Source: Eumeta japonica (Eukaryota > Arthropoda > Insecta > Lepidoptera > Psychidae). Taken from it: a DNA stretch of 64,000 nt. Made by a program: the position numbers and the translations under genes. How positions within the stretch are numbered: position 1 is the first letter of the stretch; each line of letters begins with the position of its first letter. This document shows, piece by piece, positions 1 to 13,500 of this stretch. The notes under the pieces are model-generated. The model did not search any database and was not told the origin of the DNA. It was given only the letters and a program-made list of their open reading frames with translations. The stretch is taken from the NCBI GenBank assembly GCA_005406025.1, contig BGZK01000006.1:1-64000 (forward strand). The letters are read 5' to 3'.

Positions 1-958
1 GGATATAGCAAAAATGTATTGATGGACTCATTAATAAAAACAAAAAGTATTATAAATAAAAATATCTATCAACACAATCTAAAGATCAAAAGAAATATAT
101 AGCTAGTTTGACATATTTTGGGTACAATTTCGGAGAAAATTTCAAGATTATTAAAAACATAATATTTATGGCCTTTAAAACAAATAATAATTTGAAAACT
201 TTATGTAACAATAAAGATAAATACACAATAATAAAAATCTGATTTATAAATTAACTTGTATGACTGTAAATCAATATATATAGGACAAATGGACGTTGCT
301 TTGAAAAAAGATATAAAGAACATATTTCGGCCTTTAAAATAATAAATCAGACAGATCCCATTTGCTAAACATCTATTAGAAACCGGTCATAAACTTAATG
401 ATCCCACAAATTCGATGTCTTGCATGTGTGTGTGAGAAGGGTTACGTTTGAATGTTTTGGAATCCTTCGAATTTTAAAACATAAAGATAATAATAATATG
501 CTCAACGACCAAATTGACGTTTATAAATCGCCATTATTGGACCTTTATATGTAACTACTGGGTAATGTTGGTGATGGTTAGTCTGTGACATTTGACAAGC
601 ATGTCTATCGGTGGTGATCTGGCTGTCTTAATAATGTTTTCGTCGCTCTTTGACCATTGCATGACAGCCTGTCTAACGAGGTTGTGTTGGTTGTTAACGC
701 TCCTTGCACCCTGGTGGATGTGACTGTCGGCAATTTCTGAAGATGTGCCTTGTTGGCATGAAACGTACGTAGAACTAAACAATTTAATAGTTGGCGGAAT
801 TAGATAATTATAGTAATAAATAACACTTAGGTGTTCATATCTTGATCCTCTGGAATCAATATTCAATCATTTGGATAGAGATTCGTAGTGGAGAGGCAGA
901 TTCGAGGTCAACAGTGGGTTGCATGCTGCATGTTAATACATGTTGCAGGCAAGCGTCT
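1..958 (+). mobile_element. Penelope-like element, partial upstream copy (3' part)
   Basis: This stretch repeats 2792-3776 almost base for base and is the 3' part of a Penelope-like retroelement: the end of the ORF with the GIY-YIG nuclease, then the 3' untranslated tail ending near a GCAAGCGT sequence. The element continues left of the window. The same nuclease reading frame that is intact in the downstream copy is broken here by about twenty single-base gains and losses, with very few substitutions. The copy joins directly to the 5' part of the next copy at about 958/959, a head-to-tail arrangement typical of Penelope-like elements. Confidence 0.8.
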
Positions 959-3776
959 ACTATGGATTTCCGGAATTAACACCTCATACACAATATTTAA
1001 AACAGCAAGTCTAGCTGAACAGGTGAAATTATATAGATTGACCAAATTACGGTTAGCAGCCCAAATGTTGGTTTAACCAAGAATGCAAGCGTCTTAACGT
1101 TATTCCTAATTATATCAATATTCATATCAATAATAAAAGTAAAGCAGCTAATATAACATTACTAAAATCTCAAAGATCTGGCTTAATGAGGAATGTCGTA
1201 AATGGTTTAAAATAAAGATACCCTCAAAATTCGAAAGTATTATATTCGGAATTATCGTTCAAATTACATAACATCGAATTCGATTTAGTTGATCAAAACT
1301 AGAGAATTGGCCTCTATAATCATTCACAAAAGTTCTTAACGCAAAATAAAAAATTACAACGTTTAGTGATAGATCAAAAACAGTCTAATCGCTGACAATT
1401 CGAACCAAAACAATAAAACTAATTGCTCCTTCTATCCGAGAAAAAAATTTATCAAATATAAAACTTAATAAAAATGAAGAATCGCTTCTTAATAAAGGAA
1501 TAAAATATAATTTCATAAAAATTCGAATAATAAAACGCGAAATGAGACACTGGCGATAGATACTGAAATATCTGCACAAAAGTAAATGTAACGAGTCCAT
1601 AAAATACAAAATTTCGGATTTAATAAAATTTAATAATAGTAATACCATTTCGGACTATGTATATAATGTAGATCATAAAACGTTAATATCATTAAAACAA
1701 AAATATTGAAAGAAAATATAGTTATTAGTAAAACCGATAAAGGGAACGCTATTGTAATAATGAACAAGTCGGATTACAATACTAAGGTTAATAATATAAT
1801 TAATAACGAAAAGAATTTCAAAATTAAAATATGATCCCACCAATAAATATATTGCGGAAGTTAAACAAAATTTATCGTTTTCAAAATTTTTATTGACTAA
1901 AGAATCAGAAAAAGAAATTTGATACCGATGAATCCACAGGCCCCTAGATTGTATGGTTTGCCAAAAGTACATAAAGAGGGTGAGCCGGTTCGTCCGGTGG
2001 TATCGTATGTGCAGGCGCCAACATATAGATTAGCTAAATACATAAATGATATAATAAAAGAAAAATTTCATTCAACCCAAAATATGGTTTGGTTAATAGT
2101 TTAGACCTGGTTAACAAAATTAAAGATATTGTCCTTCCAAACAATAGCAAATTTATCTCATTTGACGTAGACAGTTTATTTACTAATGTTCCCTTTAGAG
2201 AATGCTTAACAATTATAAAAGATAAGTTAGATAAACAAAAACTACATCCAGGCGAGAAGGACGATATCTTAAAATTAACAGAATTGTGCATGAATCAAAA
2301 TTATTTCCGTTATAATAATCAATTTTATATACAAAAAGAAGGTCTAGCTATGGGTTCACCTTTAAGTCCATTAATGGCCGAAATTTTTATGGATGAATTC
2401 GAAATTAAGCACATAGTAAACAATAATAATATCCTGTATTATTTTAGATATGTGGACGATATCATTATGTGTTGGCTGGGTAATTCAATAGAATTAGATC
2501 TGTTTCAAAATTATATTAATGGCATACCCCAAAATTCAATTTAAACTAGAGGAAGAAACAAACAATTCTATAAATTTTTAGATTTGACCTTAACCAGAAA
2601 AATAATAGACATGAATTTAAAATATAGAAAACCACGTGCACAGATATTACAATACCCATTTCTTCTTGTCATCCATGGCAACACAAAATTGGCGGCTTAT
2701 AAATCAATGATACATCGGTTATTCACCATACCCTTAATAATCATAATTTCCTTTTAGAATTAAATACCATTTACAGTATAGCATTGGCAAACGGATATAA
2801 AAAATGTATTGATGGACTCATTAATAAAAACAAAAATATTATAAATAAAAGTATCTATCCAACACAATCTAAAGATCAAAAGAAATATATAGCTAGTTTG
2901 ACATATTTTGGTACAATTTCGGAGAAAATTTCAAGATTATTAAAAAAACATAATATTTATACGGCCTTTAAAACAAATAATAATTTGAAAACTTTATGTA
3001 ACAATAAAGATAAATTACACAATAATAAAAAATCTGGAATTTATAAATTAACTTGTGATGACTGTAAATCAATATATATAGGACAAACCGGACGTTGCTT
3101 TGAAAAAAGATATAAAGAACATATTTCGGCCTTTAAAAATAATAAATCAGACAGATCCCATTTTGCTAAACATCTATTAGAAACCGGTCATAAACTTAAT
3201 AATGATCACAAATTCGATGTCTTGCATGTGTGTGAGAAGGGGTTACGTTTGAATGTTTTGGAATCCTTCGAAATTTTAAAACATAAAGATAATAATAATA
3301 TGCTCAACGACCAAATTGACGTTTATAAATCGCCATTATTGGACGCTTGCCTGTAACTACTTGGTAATGTTGGTGATGGTTAGTCTGTGACATTTGACAA
3401 GCATGTCTATCGGTGGTGATCTGTGGCTGTCTTAATAATGTTTTCGTCGCTCTTTGACCATTGCATGACAGCGGCCTGTCTAACGAGGTTGTGTTGGTTG
3501 TTTTAACGCTCCTTGCACCCTGGTGGATGTGACTGTCGGCAATTTCCTGAAGATGTGCCTTGTTGGCATGAAACGTACGTAGAACTAAACAATTTAATAG
3601 TTGGCGGAATTAGATAATTATAGTAATAAATAACACTTGCTTAGGTGTTCGATATCTGTCAATCCTCTGGAATCAATATTCAATCATTTGGATAGAGATT
3701 CGTAGTGGAGAGGCAGATTCGAGGGTCAGCGGTGGGTTGCATGCTGCATGTTAATACATGTTGCAGGCAAGCGTTT
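959..3776 (+). mobile_element. Penelope-like element, near full-length copy
   Basis: This is the second head-to-tail unit. It has a leader with no clear ORF (959 to about 1650), a decayed N-terminal region, a reverse transcriptase, a GIY-YIG endonuclease, and a 3' tail of about 420 bp shared with the partial copy at 1-958. The 3' boundary is set by the end of that similarity at about 3776, after which a mariner remnant begins. Penelope-like elements are retroelements separate from LINEs and LTR elements; they prime reverse transcription at nicks made by their own endonuclease. No target-site duplication could be defined because the left end lies outside the window. Confidence 0.8.
1690..3356 (+). 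pseudogene. Penelope reverse transcriptase + GIY-YIG endonuclease ORF, frameshifted
   Basis: In order, the frames show: a KTDKGNAIVIMNKSDY block near 1720-1780, typical of Penelope proteins; PRLYGLPKVHK near 1945-1975; an RT motif with FDVDSLFTNVP near 2160; GLAMGSPLSPLMAEIF near 2340; the RYVDDI catalytic motif near 2449; an FLDLTLTR block near 2575; and a GIY-YIG nuclease with GIYKL near 3037 and IYIGQTGR near 3075. The nuclease stretch 2784-3356 is open for 190 codons to a TAA. Upstream of it the frame changes several times (near 1830, 1918, 2100, 2550, 2650). Each change fits a one-base indel rather than an accumulation of stops. As written the gene cannot make one protein. It is either freshly broken or carries consensus errors. 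Confidence 0.85.
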
Positions 3777-4110
3777 ACTTTAATTGATCAACAGAAAGCG
3801 TGTGCTTTTTCAGCGTGGTAACGCCGGACCACGCACATATTTTGCCACTCGAAAAATATTGAGAGTTTGGTTGGGAAGTGTTAATGCATCCACCCTATAG
3901 TCCTGACCTTGCACCCTCAGTTTTTCGCCTGTTTCAGTTTCTTGAGAATTCTTTAAGTAGTTTTAGGTTAAACTAAAGAGAGGGCTGTCAAAACTACTTT
4001 TTGCAGTTTTTTGATCAGAACTTGCAAATTTTTTACAACAATTGGATCATATCACTACCTTAAAATGGCAACAAGTTATTGAAAAAAATTATATAAACAT
4101 ATCATAATCA
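3777..4110 (+). pseudogene. mariner transposase C-terminal remnant
   Basis: Translation of + strand pieces gives QRGNAGPRTH (normally the block with the second catalytic Asp), then VLMHPPYSPDLAPSVFRLF near 3878-3935, the mariner DD34D signature, and after a frameshift QFFDQNLQIFYNNW and KWQQVIEKN, the usual C-terminus. The aspartate of QDNARPH is Gly here, and the last catalytic aspartate, normally after PS in LAPSD, is Val. In-frame stops follow. It is a dead fragment. No terminal inverted repeat was found. Confidence 0.75.
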
Positions 4111-4179
4111 AATAGAAATAAAATAAAATGAAAAATTATCTTGGATTTTTACAATACGAAAATTTTTTTCCCCAACTAT

Positions 4180-4225
<46 letters not shown>

Positions 4226-4249
4226 ACACACGCACGCACGCGTGTGTGT

Positions 4250-4294
<45 letters not shown>

Positions 4295-4303
4295 TGTGTG
4301 TTT
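4180..4303. repeat. compound microsatellite (CA)n(GA)n(GT)n
   Basis: A CA run, a GA run of about 15 units, then CACACACGCACGCACGCG followed by a long GT run with single interruptions. Open frames crossing it on both strands are low-complexity artefacts. Confidence 0.95.
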
Positions 4304-4513
4304 TAATAAAATCGTCAATCAACCGTCTGCATACAGCGATCTACTGCTGTTCATAAATTCTCCCAAGAGGCGACATTTTGAAGGAATGCCATTACTCTTC
4401 CATTAAAGGGTATTTTCTGAATCGTCATATAATTTTTGTTTCATAATTGTTTTCATTTTATCGTTGTGTTTAAAGAAATACGACCGATTTCTCTTATTTA
4501 TCTTTATTCGCAG

Positions 4514-7500
4514 ATTCATCATCCGACTTTAACTTAGTGAAGATCCACAAAAAGCGACGCGTGATCTACAGCTCGGAGAGCGAAAACTCGTCTGGTGTTT
4601 CGCCAACTGAACCGCTGACTCCCGATGAGAAACCACCAAACGAAGAGGCGGAAACGCCAAAAAGCCTGCGGTCAGTTTTTATTTAATGTCTGCATGTCAT
4701 GGTATCGTAGTTGATGGTAGTGTAAATCGACATCCATTGTGTTTTTTTATGGTTTGGGACATTTTTGATGATAGACGAATGAAATCACAATTAAATTGTG
4801 TAACCTTATGTTATTACTATTACTTATGAAGTAACTTATACCGCTGATAATGGTACGTGGGAGGATATTTCGTACCTAATCACGTCGGTGATGGCTATTT
4901 GTGAGCTCCATCAAGAGCATATGCCACTGTCGTTTTCTATATTTGAAATGGAATATATTATATAAGAAATAGTACACCACTACAATATAATGTAATGTAT
5001 GTTATTAGTGTCCATTATTGCACATGCAAGAGCATAAAACAATAATCGGGATAGATGAAAACGAATGCAGATTTTGAAAATAGAATAATATCTCCTTTAA
5101 ACAATACCAATTTGAATATCGAATTCGTAGCCAAACCAGAAATAATAAAATTCAAAATGGCCAATACTCGAAAACGACAACTTCATTAATCTAATAAAAG
5201 GAATGTTTTTTAAGAAAATTTCACGTTTATGCTTTTTCATGTGTTTATATTTTTTTGTTATATTCAAGTCATAATATATAGATACTCTTAACTGTAACCA
5301 TATAAAATCTAGTTTATGATATATATTAATGTCAATTTATTATTTATGTAACGTGCCTGTATCATTATAGAAGTGTGTGATCGGTGTTGGATACTTTGGT
5401 GCATCGTATTACAGAGCGCTCCGCGACCTTTTGGACAATCTGCAAATGAGGGCATCAATGTTTATTCATTGCAGCGTACCTAAGATATATTACGGGGCTA
5501 GAACACACAAACAGCTGCAGCAAGTCGTCAAGGAGTTCAGAAGGACCGCGTACTGCGGAGACGCCAGGATGTCGATACTGTCGAGTAGGGACTACAGCTG
5601 CATAAGGGAATTCGACAAGAGCCTGTACAAGACGAAGAACGACATGTGTAAGGAGTGTGTACCCAAGGTTTGTTGTACTCGATTAGAATATTTTCGTGTC
5701 CTGTAGGTTTTCACGTATGAATAACGACAAATACAATGGAAACGATTGATTGTTCTTATTGTAAAAGAGAAGTAATGTAACACAACCAATTAGATCGAAA
5801 TACTCCTTTTAAATATCCATGAGAGACCAAAGCCATCAAGACTCATAAAGAGGAATTGTATTAAGGACAGTTTAGTCGTTTTAACAGTTCAGAAGCGAAT
5901 ACAAGCTTTTGTATAAATATACGTTGTTGAAAATGGCCAATTAATTCAAGTCCTTCAAGGAAATCTGTTATGCTATTAGATTCTCCAAAAAAATTAATAT
6001 GTTCTTGGTTGTATGTTGTCTACATTCATACATGTAATTTAACTCTGTCAAGTGTGAGCTCAACCGTGGTGTATTCAAAATTTAGAATTGAAACTAAATT
6101 TTTATAGTATCGGGTTTATTGGAAAGTTCTATTATCATCGAGTAAATTATTGTGATGAAACAAACTGTATTTTTTAAATAAATTGTTTTACAATTGTATT
6201 TGTCGTTCTTAATACGAGACAATTGATGTACCTAATATTACAATAATTTGATAACTTTTTTTCTAATTAGTTAATTTTACTTAATTAATTTAATTTACTT
6301 AATATTCGAAACTAGGTATAATATGTTTGTAATAGTAAAAGGGGGCATTGAATATATTATCGAGCCCTAACTTAGAAATAAAATCATGATTTGCGAATGC
6401 TGATTTACAATACTTAGGCTAATTACAAATTAAGAAAATTAAAAGTTCTTCAAAATATTACTATTTTTTCAGAACGGCTAGCAAATATCTCCAAATTCTA
6501 TGCTGTTTCCTTTACAGAAAACGGAGACGCACAGCAAATGCTTATATTTCAACAACAAGACTGCCCTTTGCCACGACACGTTACCGGCCGCGTTCGATTT
6601 GGAAGACCTGGTGTCGGCAGGACAGCACCTCAAGGCGTGCCCCTACTACGCCGCGCGGACCATGGCCAGCAGCGCCGACATCGTGTTCTGTCCATACAAC
6701 TATCTTATCGATCCCTTCATTAGGAATTCAGTAAGTATATAATAAAAAATTTTAACGTAATTTAATAAAAAAAAAATGAAACAATGGCTCCGTTTTCCAT
6801 ATCCACACTCTATTGCGTTGAATTTGGCCACTAGTAACCCCAAATTTGGTAAATAAAATAATTTATGGTTATTAGAGGTATTAGTACTACAGTCAATATT
6901 TCTTCAAACCGCTCGGTTCTTTCACATCGCTATTCTTATGTCTATCCTCCAAAGACAGTACGCAACTTAACACTTTTTTAAATAAACGAACCTTTATAAC
7001 TTTTTTGATACACTTATGCAGTAATAAAATTACCTTAATCTAACCTATTATGAAGCACCCAGCGCACACACCGATAATGTACAAATAATGAAGATGAATA
7101 ACGCGTTGTTCCCCAGATGTCGATAGACCTCCGCGACGAGATCGTGATACTGGACGAGGCGCACAACATAGAGGACATCTGCCGGGACGCGGCCACCTTC
7201 ACCGTCACGCGAGATCACGTGCACTCGGCCTTGCAGGTGTATAGCATACAGGATTCAGACGTACAATAGAATGTATTAAATTCACACTTTATATTTTTGG
7301 AGGTTACTCCTTATGAATCGATTTTCATATAAGGCGCCCGATATGAGAAAAATTTGAGGAGTAAAATCTACTGATAAATCCGCTTTACGTTTTGGTGCGC
7401 AACATTGGCGCACCTTTCCTTTAATCGCGTGTATGTGTGTACTTGTAAACTTGTCTGTATACTGTGTGTAGCCAACGCAACGAAGCTATTGCATATATTA

Positions 7501-7555
7501 TTGTGTGTATACCTATATATATTATAGAAGTATACTGTTCAACGTTTATAGAAGC

Positions 7556-7599
<44 letters not shown>

Positions 7600-10500
7600 G
7601 TATCAGTTATACAATTCTAATACGGATCGTCACCACTGTTTTGTTTGTGTTTTTAAAGTGTTCTTACAATAATGAAATATTTATTATTAACATTTGATTT
7701 ATTACTATTATTATTAATAATTACTATTATTATCGTGAATTTTTATATGCATTATTACTATATTTGGTGAAGTGCAATTGATATAAACTATGGAAGAAGT
7801 GTGTAGATAATAATGCTGGAATATCAAATGAACACGTGGTTTTCTTTAAATTTTTAGTCAAACGAAATTTTTCAGTCAAATAAACTCTTTTTGCAGTTTA
7901 GACAATCGTACTTAACTCCTCCAGTCGTGCGTCGGAGCTGACACACATTTTTTTATAATGTCAAAGTTGATCTATAACACGTATATCATGAAATAATATA
8001 TAGAGATAACACATGTAAATTAAAAAAGAAAGGTGACGACAATATGGAAATAATTGGGATGCATTTTTTTTTAGAATATGGGTACTGTCTTTATAAACGC
8101 TTTAAATAAATTTTCACAACGAATCAAAGTGAGACTCTCCGTAAGGATAGTAGGTATTTCATGATACAACAATAAAAATTGCTCCTTTTTTCTCCCCCTA
8201 GTAATTAGCTCTTCTAACCCATCTGAGTAAAATGCGTTACACAGATTGAAATAAGAAACGGAATACGTTCATATGCATAAATTAAACCGCACGTAAATAC
8301 GGTCTGTACGGGTAATAATTTACGAGTAATAATGTATTATATTATTATATTCATATAATATATGTTATTTTAACACATATACTAACAACTATATAAACAC
8401 AATTGTATTGTGGTATTCTTCTCAGTCTGTTTTCACCGTTCGGAACCTGCATTTGCACTTTTTGATAGTTTTTGAACAGAATAATGTTAGACTATAACAT
8501 CTTATATCCAATGTTGATATTTTTAAATGTCATATTTCATAGTTTTTTTTTTTCGTTCATTAAATACATCGTACAGAATACAATTTTTTTTTATGACCAT
8601 TGAGGACCTTTTATTTTCTTAGAATTAGATTTTGAATGAATAATCAGAATTATGCATTTTAAATTCGTTTTGAAGTCATTGTAGGTACTATAATTATACT
8701 AATGTTCAGTTTTAAAATTTTGTTACACTTGAATATTCGAATACTACAGTATTCTATTTTTACAATATAATACGCCAATAATGCCTTGAAATACTGAAAT
8801 ATTTATAGCATTTATAAAATGTATAAACATTTATTGGCCCTATTCATTAAAATTAATTCCAATTTTTTGCCATTTATTAATTCAGCATAAATGTTGTTAA
8901 CAGGAATTGGAACAGTTGTCTCAGTATGCTTATGCAAATCAAGACATCATGGCGGACGTGCTGTGCATAATCCGAGCGCTCACAAATTGGGATGATTGGT
9001 ACTGTTTACTTGTACATTTAAAGTTATAGATTAAACTATCCGTTTTATTTTATTTTAATCGCAAAGTATTTCTATTTCTATAAACGCTAACGCTTCAACA
9101 TGCCCGCAATTTAAAACCATGTATGAATGAACATTTTGTAACAACTCGCTATGAAAATCGAAGACTAAAAAATTAGGAAACATAAAAAATTTTGGAAAGA
9201 AAAAAAAATTTTTTGTACGAAACTCTCAGGGGTCTTCTCGCCATTGTCCGGGTTTTTATTCTTTATTGTGTAAGAATTATCTACAATTCCTTCTGATAAA
9301 AATAGTTTGATGTATTTTAACACTTTCAGGTTTAAAAATCAAACTCAATTCGTAATCGACCTACCGCTACGGAATGGTGAGGCTACCCACACTCTGGAAG
9401 TTGAATTTTTTGCTGAGACTTTAAAGAATCATAACATTGGCCGAGAGCAATCTCAAGGTATTAACTTTAACTTAACATCCAACTGGAATGTACTAATGTA
9501 ATTGTATACCATATGTACACAGCAAGAAATGATAAAATAACATTCACATTTTAATGAAAATATAATTAAATAAATTAATACTCGGCTTCATAGGGAACTA
9601 AAAACATGAAAATAATATTATGTAAAAAATTATCTAATCAAATACGACAAACAGTTGCAATCGGAGGCATCAGATGCATATTTCCTTTCTTGTTGCGAAT
9701 TTTGCCACATGTAGCTGCCATATGTGATTGGATGATTTATTATCTTGTTTCCAATTTTTATTTTCCCACGCGATTGGATTTTTATTTTGTCACTAGCGGC
9801 GTTAAACTGTCAGGTTGTTTAATTTTTAAATGGAGCTTATTGCTGTAAACATTATATTGATTTTGATAAATTTATTTAATGATATATCAATCAATATGTT
9901 GTGGATTTTTCTATAGTCCCTGCCGCCATTTTATATTTTACGTCTGCCATTCTGGTTTTATAAAGCAAAAACGTAGACTGTAGGCATTGCGTGATTTGGA
10001 GGAATCGATAAACACGTCATTGATCGAAATCGAAACTGTTAGAACGTTCGAGAGTATAAATGATCCTACACATTATATAACCAGATATACGTAACGAACA
10101 TAACCTTATCTTTCCCAGTCGGGTAAAAAAGACCATGGGCGGTTAAGGAGACATTGGAAAATCAATTATAATGATGTGAGTCGTAAAAGTGGTTGTTAAA
10201 AGGTGTAATAATTTCTAACCATACACTCTGTGTATTTAGAAGTAATTTAAATTATATTCTTCATCATTTTGATGCGACACTTGATGTGTTTGGTAGGAAA
10301 GAATTTTTCCAGTTGCATAATTTGGTACCAAAATTGCATAACACTACTCGTTTCGATGTTGCTACTTGGCCAGCACCCATGCCTGATGATTTGAGAGTTG
10401 AAATTGTTAAGACGGGAAGTGAACCCTATCAAAGTAGAAATGGCCCGTTTTTAGATACTGTGCGAATATCTAGAGATAAAATAAAAGGAAAGAGCCGACA

Positions 10501-13500
10501 TTTGAACTCAGAATGGTTTTATAAAGCGTTACCAAATGACGAAAAAGTACTCCGAAATGGATGGTATACTCTCAACAAAAAACAGTTTATACTGTTTTGC
10601 TGCAAACTGTTACGCACCATGAAAAAATCGGGTTTGTCAACGGTTTAATTCATGGTGGAACTAAATCTAAAGAGTGTCTGAACACGAGAATTCTGAGACC
10701 ATCTCCCTGTAATTTGAAAAATGGAAAATCTTGGAAAATGGATTGAGGCTGCAAAAACTATCGACCATGAACATCAAATGGTCTTAGACCAGAAAAGAAA
10801 GAAGTGGCGTGACATTTTAAGTCGTCTTTTAGATGTTCTTCTTTTCTGGCATAAAATCTTCCTCTTAGAGGGCATAGAGAGGATTTCATCAGACAATGGG
10901 GAATTTCTTGGAATTAGTTAATCTATTGTCGAAATATGACCCAGTGCTAAAAGAGCATACGCTAAGAATTGAACATGCTATCGCCTGTACAAAAAGTAAA
11001 CGGGTAGATTCTTATTTGTCCAAAGACATTCAAAACGAGTTCATCAGTATTTTGGGGAAAGAGGTGAAGAATAACATTTTGGACGAAATAAAAAAAGCTA
11101 TATATTTTGGAATTCTTTTCGATAGCACTCCAGACATATCACATGTTGATCAGATGAGTTATGTAATCAGATATGTTCATATTGAAGGCGATGATGTTGA
11201 AGTGAAGGAATCTTTTCTAGGTTTCTTTCCTATAGCTGGAAAGACTGCAGTCGAACTTACTGAAAATATCCTTACGCAGTTGGAGGTGATAACTTGGACA
11301 CACATCTATGGGCTGGGATACGATAACGCTGCAACCATGGCAGGAGTTCATGGTGGTGTACAAGCAATAGCCAAAGAACACAATCCCTAAAGCGTTGTTT
11401 ATGCCTTGTGCTAATCATTCACTAAATCTGTGTGGAGTGCACTCTTTCCGGGAGTGTTAGTTCAAGTGTAACATTTTTCGGAACAGTAGAAAGAGTTTAC
11501 ACGTTCTTTTCGTCGTCCACACATCGATGGGAAATTTTAATAAAAAGTGTAGGCATATCGGTCAAAAGACTAGTAGAGACAAGATGGAGTGATCCCAGCA
11601 GCAGCAGAGAAAACGCTGATACAAGAGAAGCAGCATCCACACTCTTACCGGCTTTGTGTGACTTCAGTTTTTTATGCTACCTCTCTTTTTGGTGTGAAGT
11701 CCTAGAAGAAGTTAACCAGACACAAAAGTATGTGCAAACACCTGGACTATCGCTGGAAAAGTGTGTCATAAAAATCAAAGCACTAAAAATTTTCTTCTAA
11801 GTCGACGTATCAACATAGTGGAAAGAGTATTTCCTACCAACGCTGAGAAAATGTGAGGGACTTGGATATATCAATTGAAAGGAGAGGAAGAGGGAGATTC
11901 CGAAAACGTATGCCAGGAGAAATGGCCCGGGACGCTGGACTAACATTGCCAGAAGAGTTGCAGATAGCTATGTTAGAATGTCTTGATCGATTAGAATGTC
12001 TTGATGAAGAACTAGAGCATCGTTACAAAGCGATGGATGGCATTCTTATAACATTTGGTGTTGTTCAACCTAAAACTCTGCTTACGTCAACAGAAGAAAA
12101 ACTTCGTGATATAGTTCCAAATTTGACGAAAATCTATGATGAACTTTGTACAGAGGACATTATTTTAGAGATTTTACGACTGAGGCGCCACTTGGAAGCC
12201 GCCAGCATTTCTCTTCAAGAAGCTGTCCAATGGACTACTCTGCAGCTTCTGAAATTCATAGTAAAATGGGACTATTCTGATTCTGTTCCAAGTCTAGTGT
12301 TGTGTCTAAGATTTTTTTTAACAATTTGTGTTTCGGTGACTTCTTGTGAAAGAAGTTTTTCAAAATTAAAGTTAATAAAATCTTACTTAAGATCCACAAT
12401 GAGCCAAACGCGACTTACCGGTCTTTCCATATTGTCCATTGAAAAGGCCAGGAAAGTAAATTTTGATAATGTGATCGCACATTTTAATGTCACATAAGCA
12501 CGTTTAGTATTTGTCGTTTTATTTTGGGGGTGCTCAATAGAAAACCGCCCCGGGTGCCAAACCATGCTACGCAGCCACTGTACATACATGCAATATACGT
12601 ACATACGTACAGGTCAAACATATAACCCTCTTTTTGGCCTTCGCCGCAGTCAGGAAAAACGACCATTTATGTAGATCTTTATTTATTTATCTTGAATGGA
12701 CTGATAAGCTAGTAATATTTCATATTCATTTACTCTTCTAACATTCACAATTACAATATGAATATATTGGGATTATAAATGTTTGAAATATAAATTTGGT
12801 GAATATCAAATTCTGTATACCTGTAGCTAGTACTTACCACTCGCTTACTATCACAATATGTGCAGACGCTGTCTCGTACTTGTGTGGTTAAGACACAACG
12901 CCGAGGGGTATGTCCGTCAAAGTTAGCTCGCGAATGCCTGACATTAAAATATGATTACTAAAATATGTATTTTAGAAAACAAAACAAGAGAAGTAAGTAT
13001 CAGTATACAATGTAAATAAGTATGGTAATAAAAAAAGGTGATTCGGTTGTAACCGGTGTACCGAATGTAGCCGGTATAATGAAATCATAATGTGTAATTG
13101 ACAATGGTGATGGATGCTGCCAAAGAACAAAAATTAGAAATGAAACACTTAAAAATTAATATCTACGTAACAAGTTTGTGCAGAAATCGAAAATGTGTAT
13201 ATTACCATAGTTTATTAACTTACGCCCAATACGCGAAGCGGTCCCTAGTATGTCTCGACCTTCGTGTAGTTTGATAGGTTAGACACTAAAATCAGTGAGC
13301 GATTTGCTGCACTGTACAGCAACATTTCTTAATTTTTTTTGCATAATCGTGTTAAACTTCTATTCATAGAAAGTATGTCAAAAAATAAATTAGCATAAAA
13401 TTAATTGCATTTCTCTTAAAACAGATTTCGGCAAAAGCGCAGAAAAATTTTGCAAGAAATTGCGCGAGGACGCGTCCAGTCTGTACGGCGTGTCGCAGGC

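Noticed and set aside
4128..4406. 92-codon ORF across the CA/GA/GT microsatellite
   Set aside because: Made of Arg-Glu and Val-Cys runs from simple repeats; no coding signal on either side.
5377..5474. Coding sequence before the second helicase exon
   Set aside because: Open by chance; the CAG at 5472-5474 is the acceptor that restores phase with exon 4514-4670.
9500..10190. Left terminal repeat of the hAT transposon
   Set aside because: CAGTTGCAATCGG at 9653 was considered but does not match the right end beyond a few bases.
10896..12497. Long ORFs that might be a host gene inside the helicase intron
   Set aside because: Motifs are those of a hAT transposase with several frameshifts, and one hAT terminus is present.
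12870..12945. tRNA-like SINE near GTGTGGTTAAGACAC
   Set aside because: No B box at the right distance.
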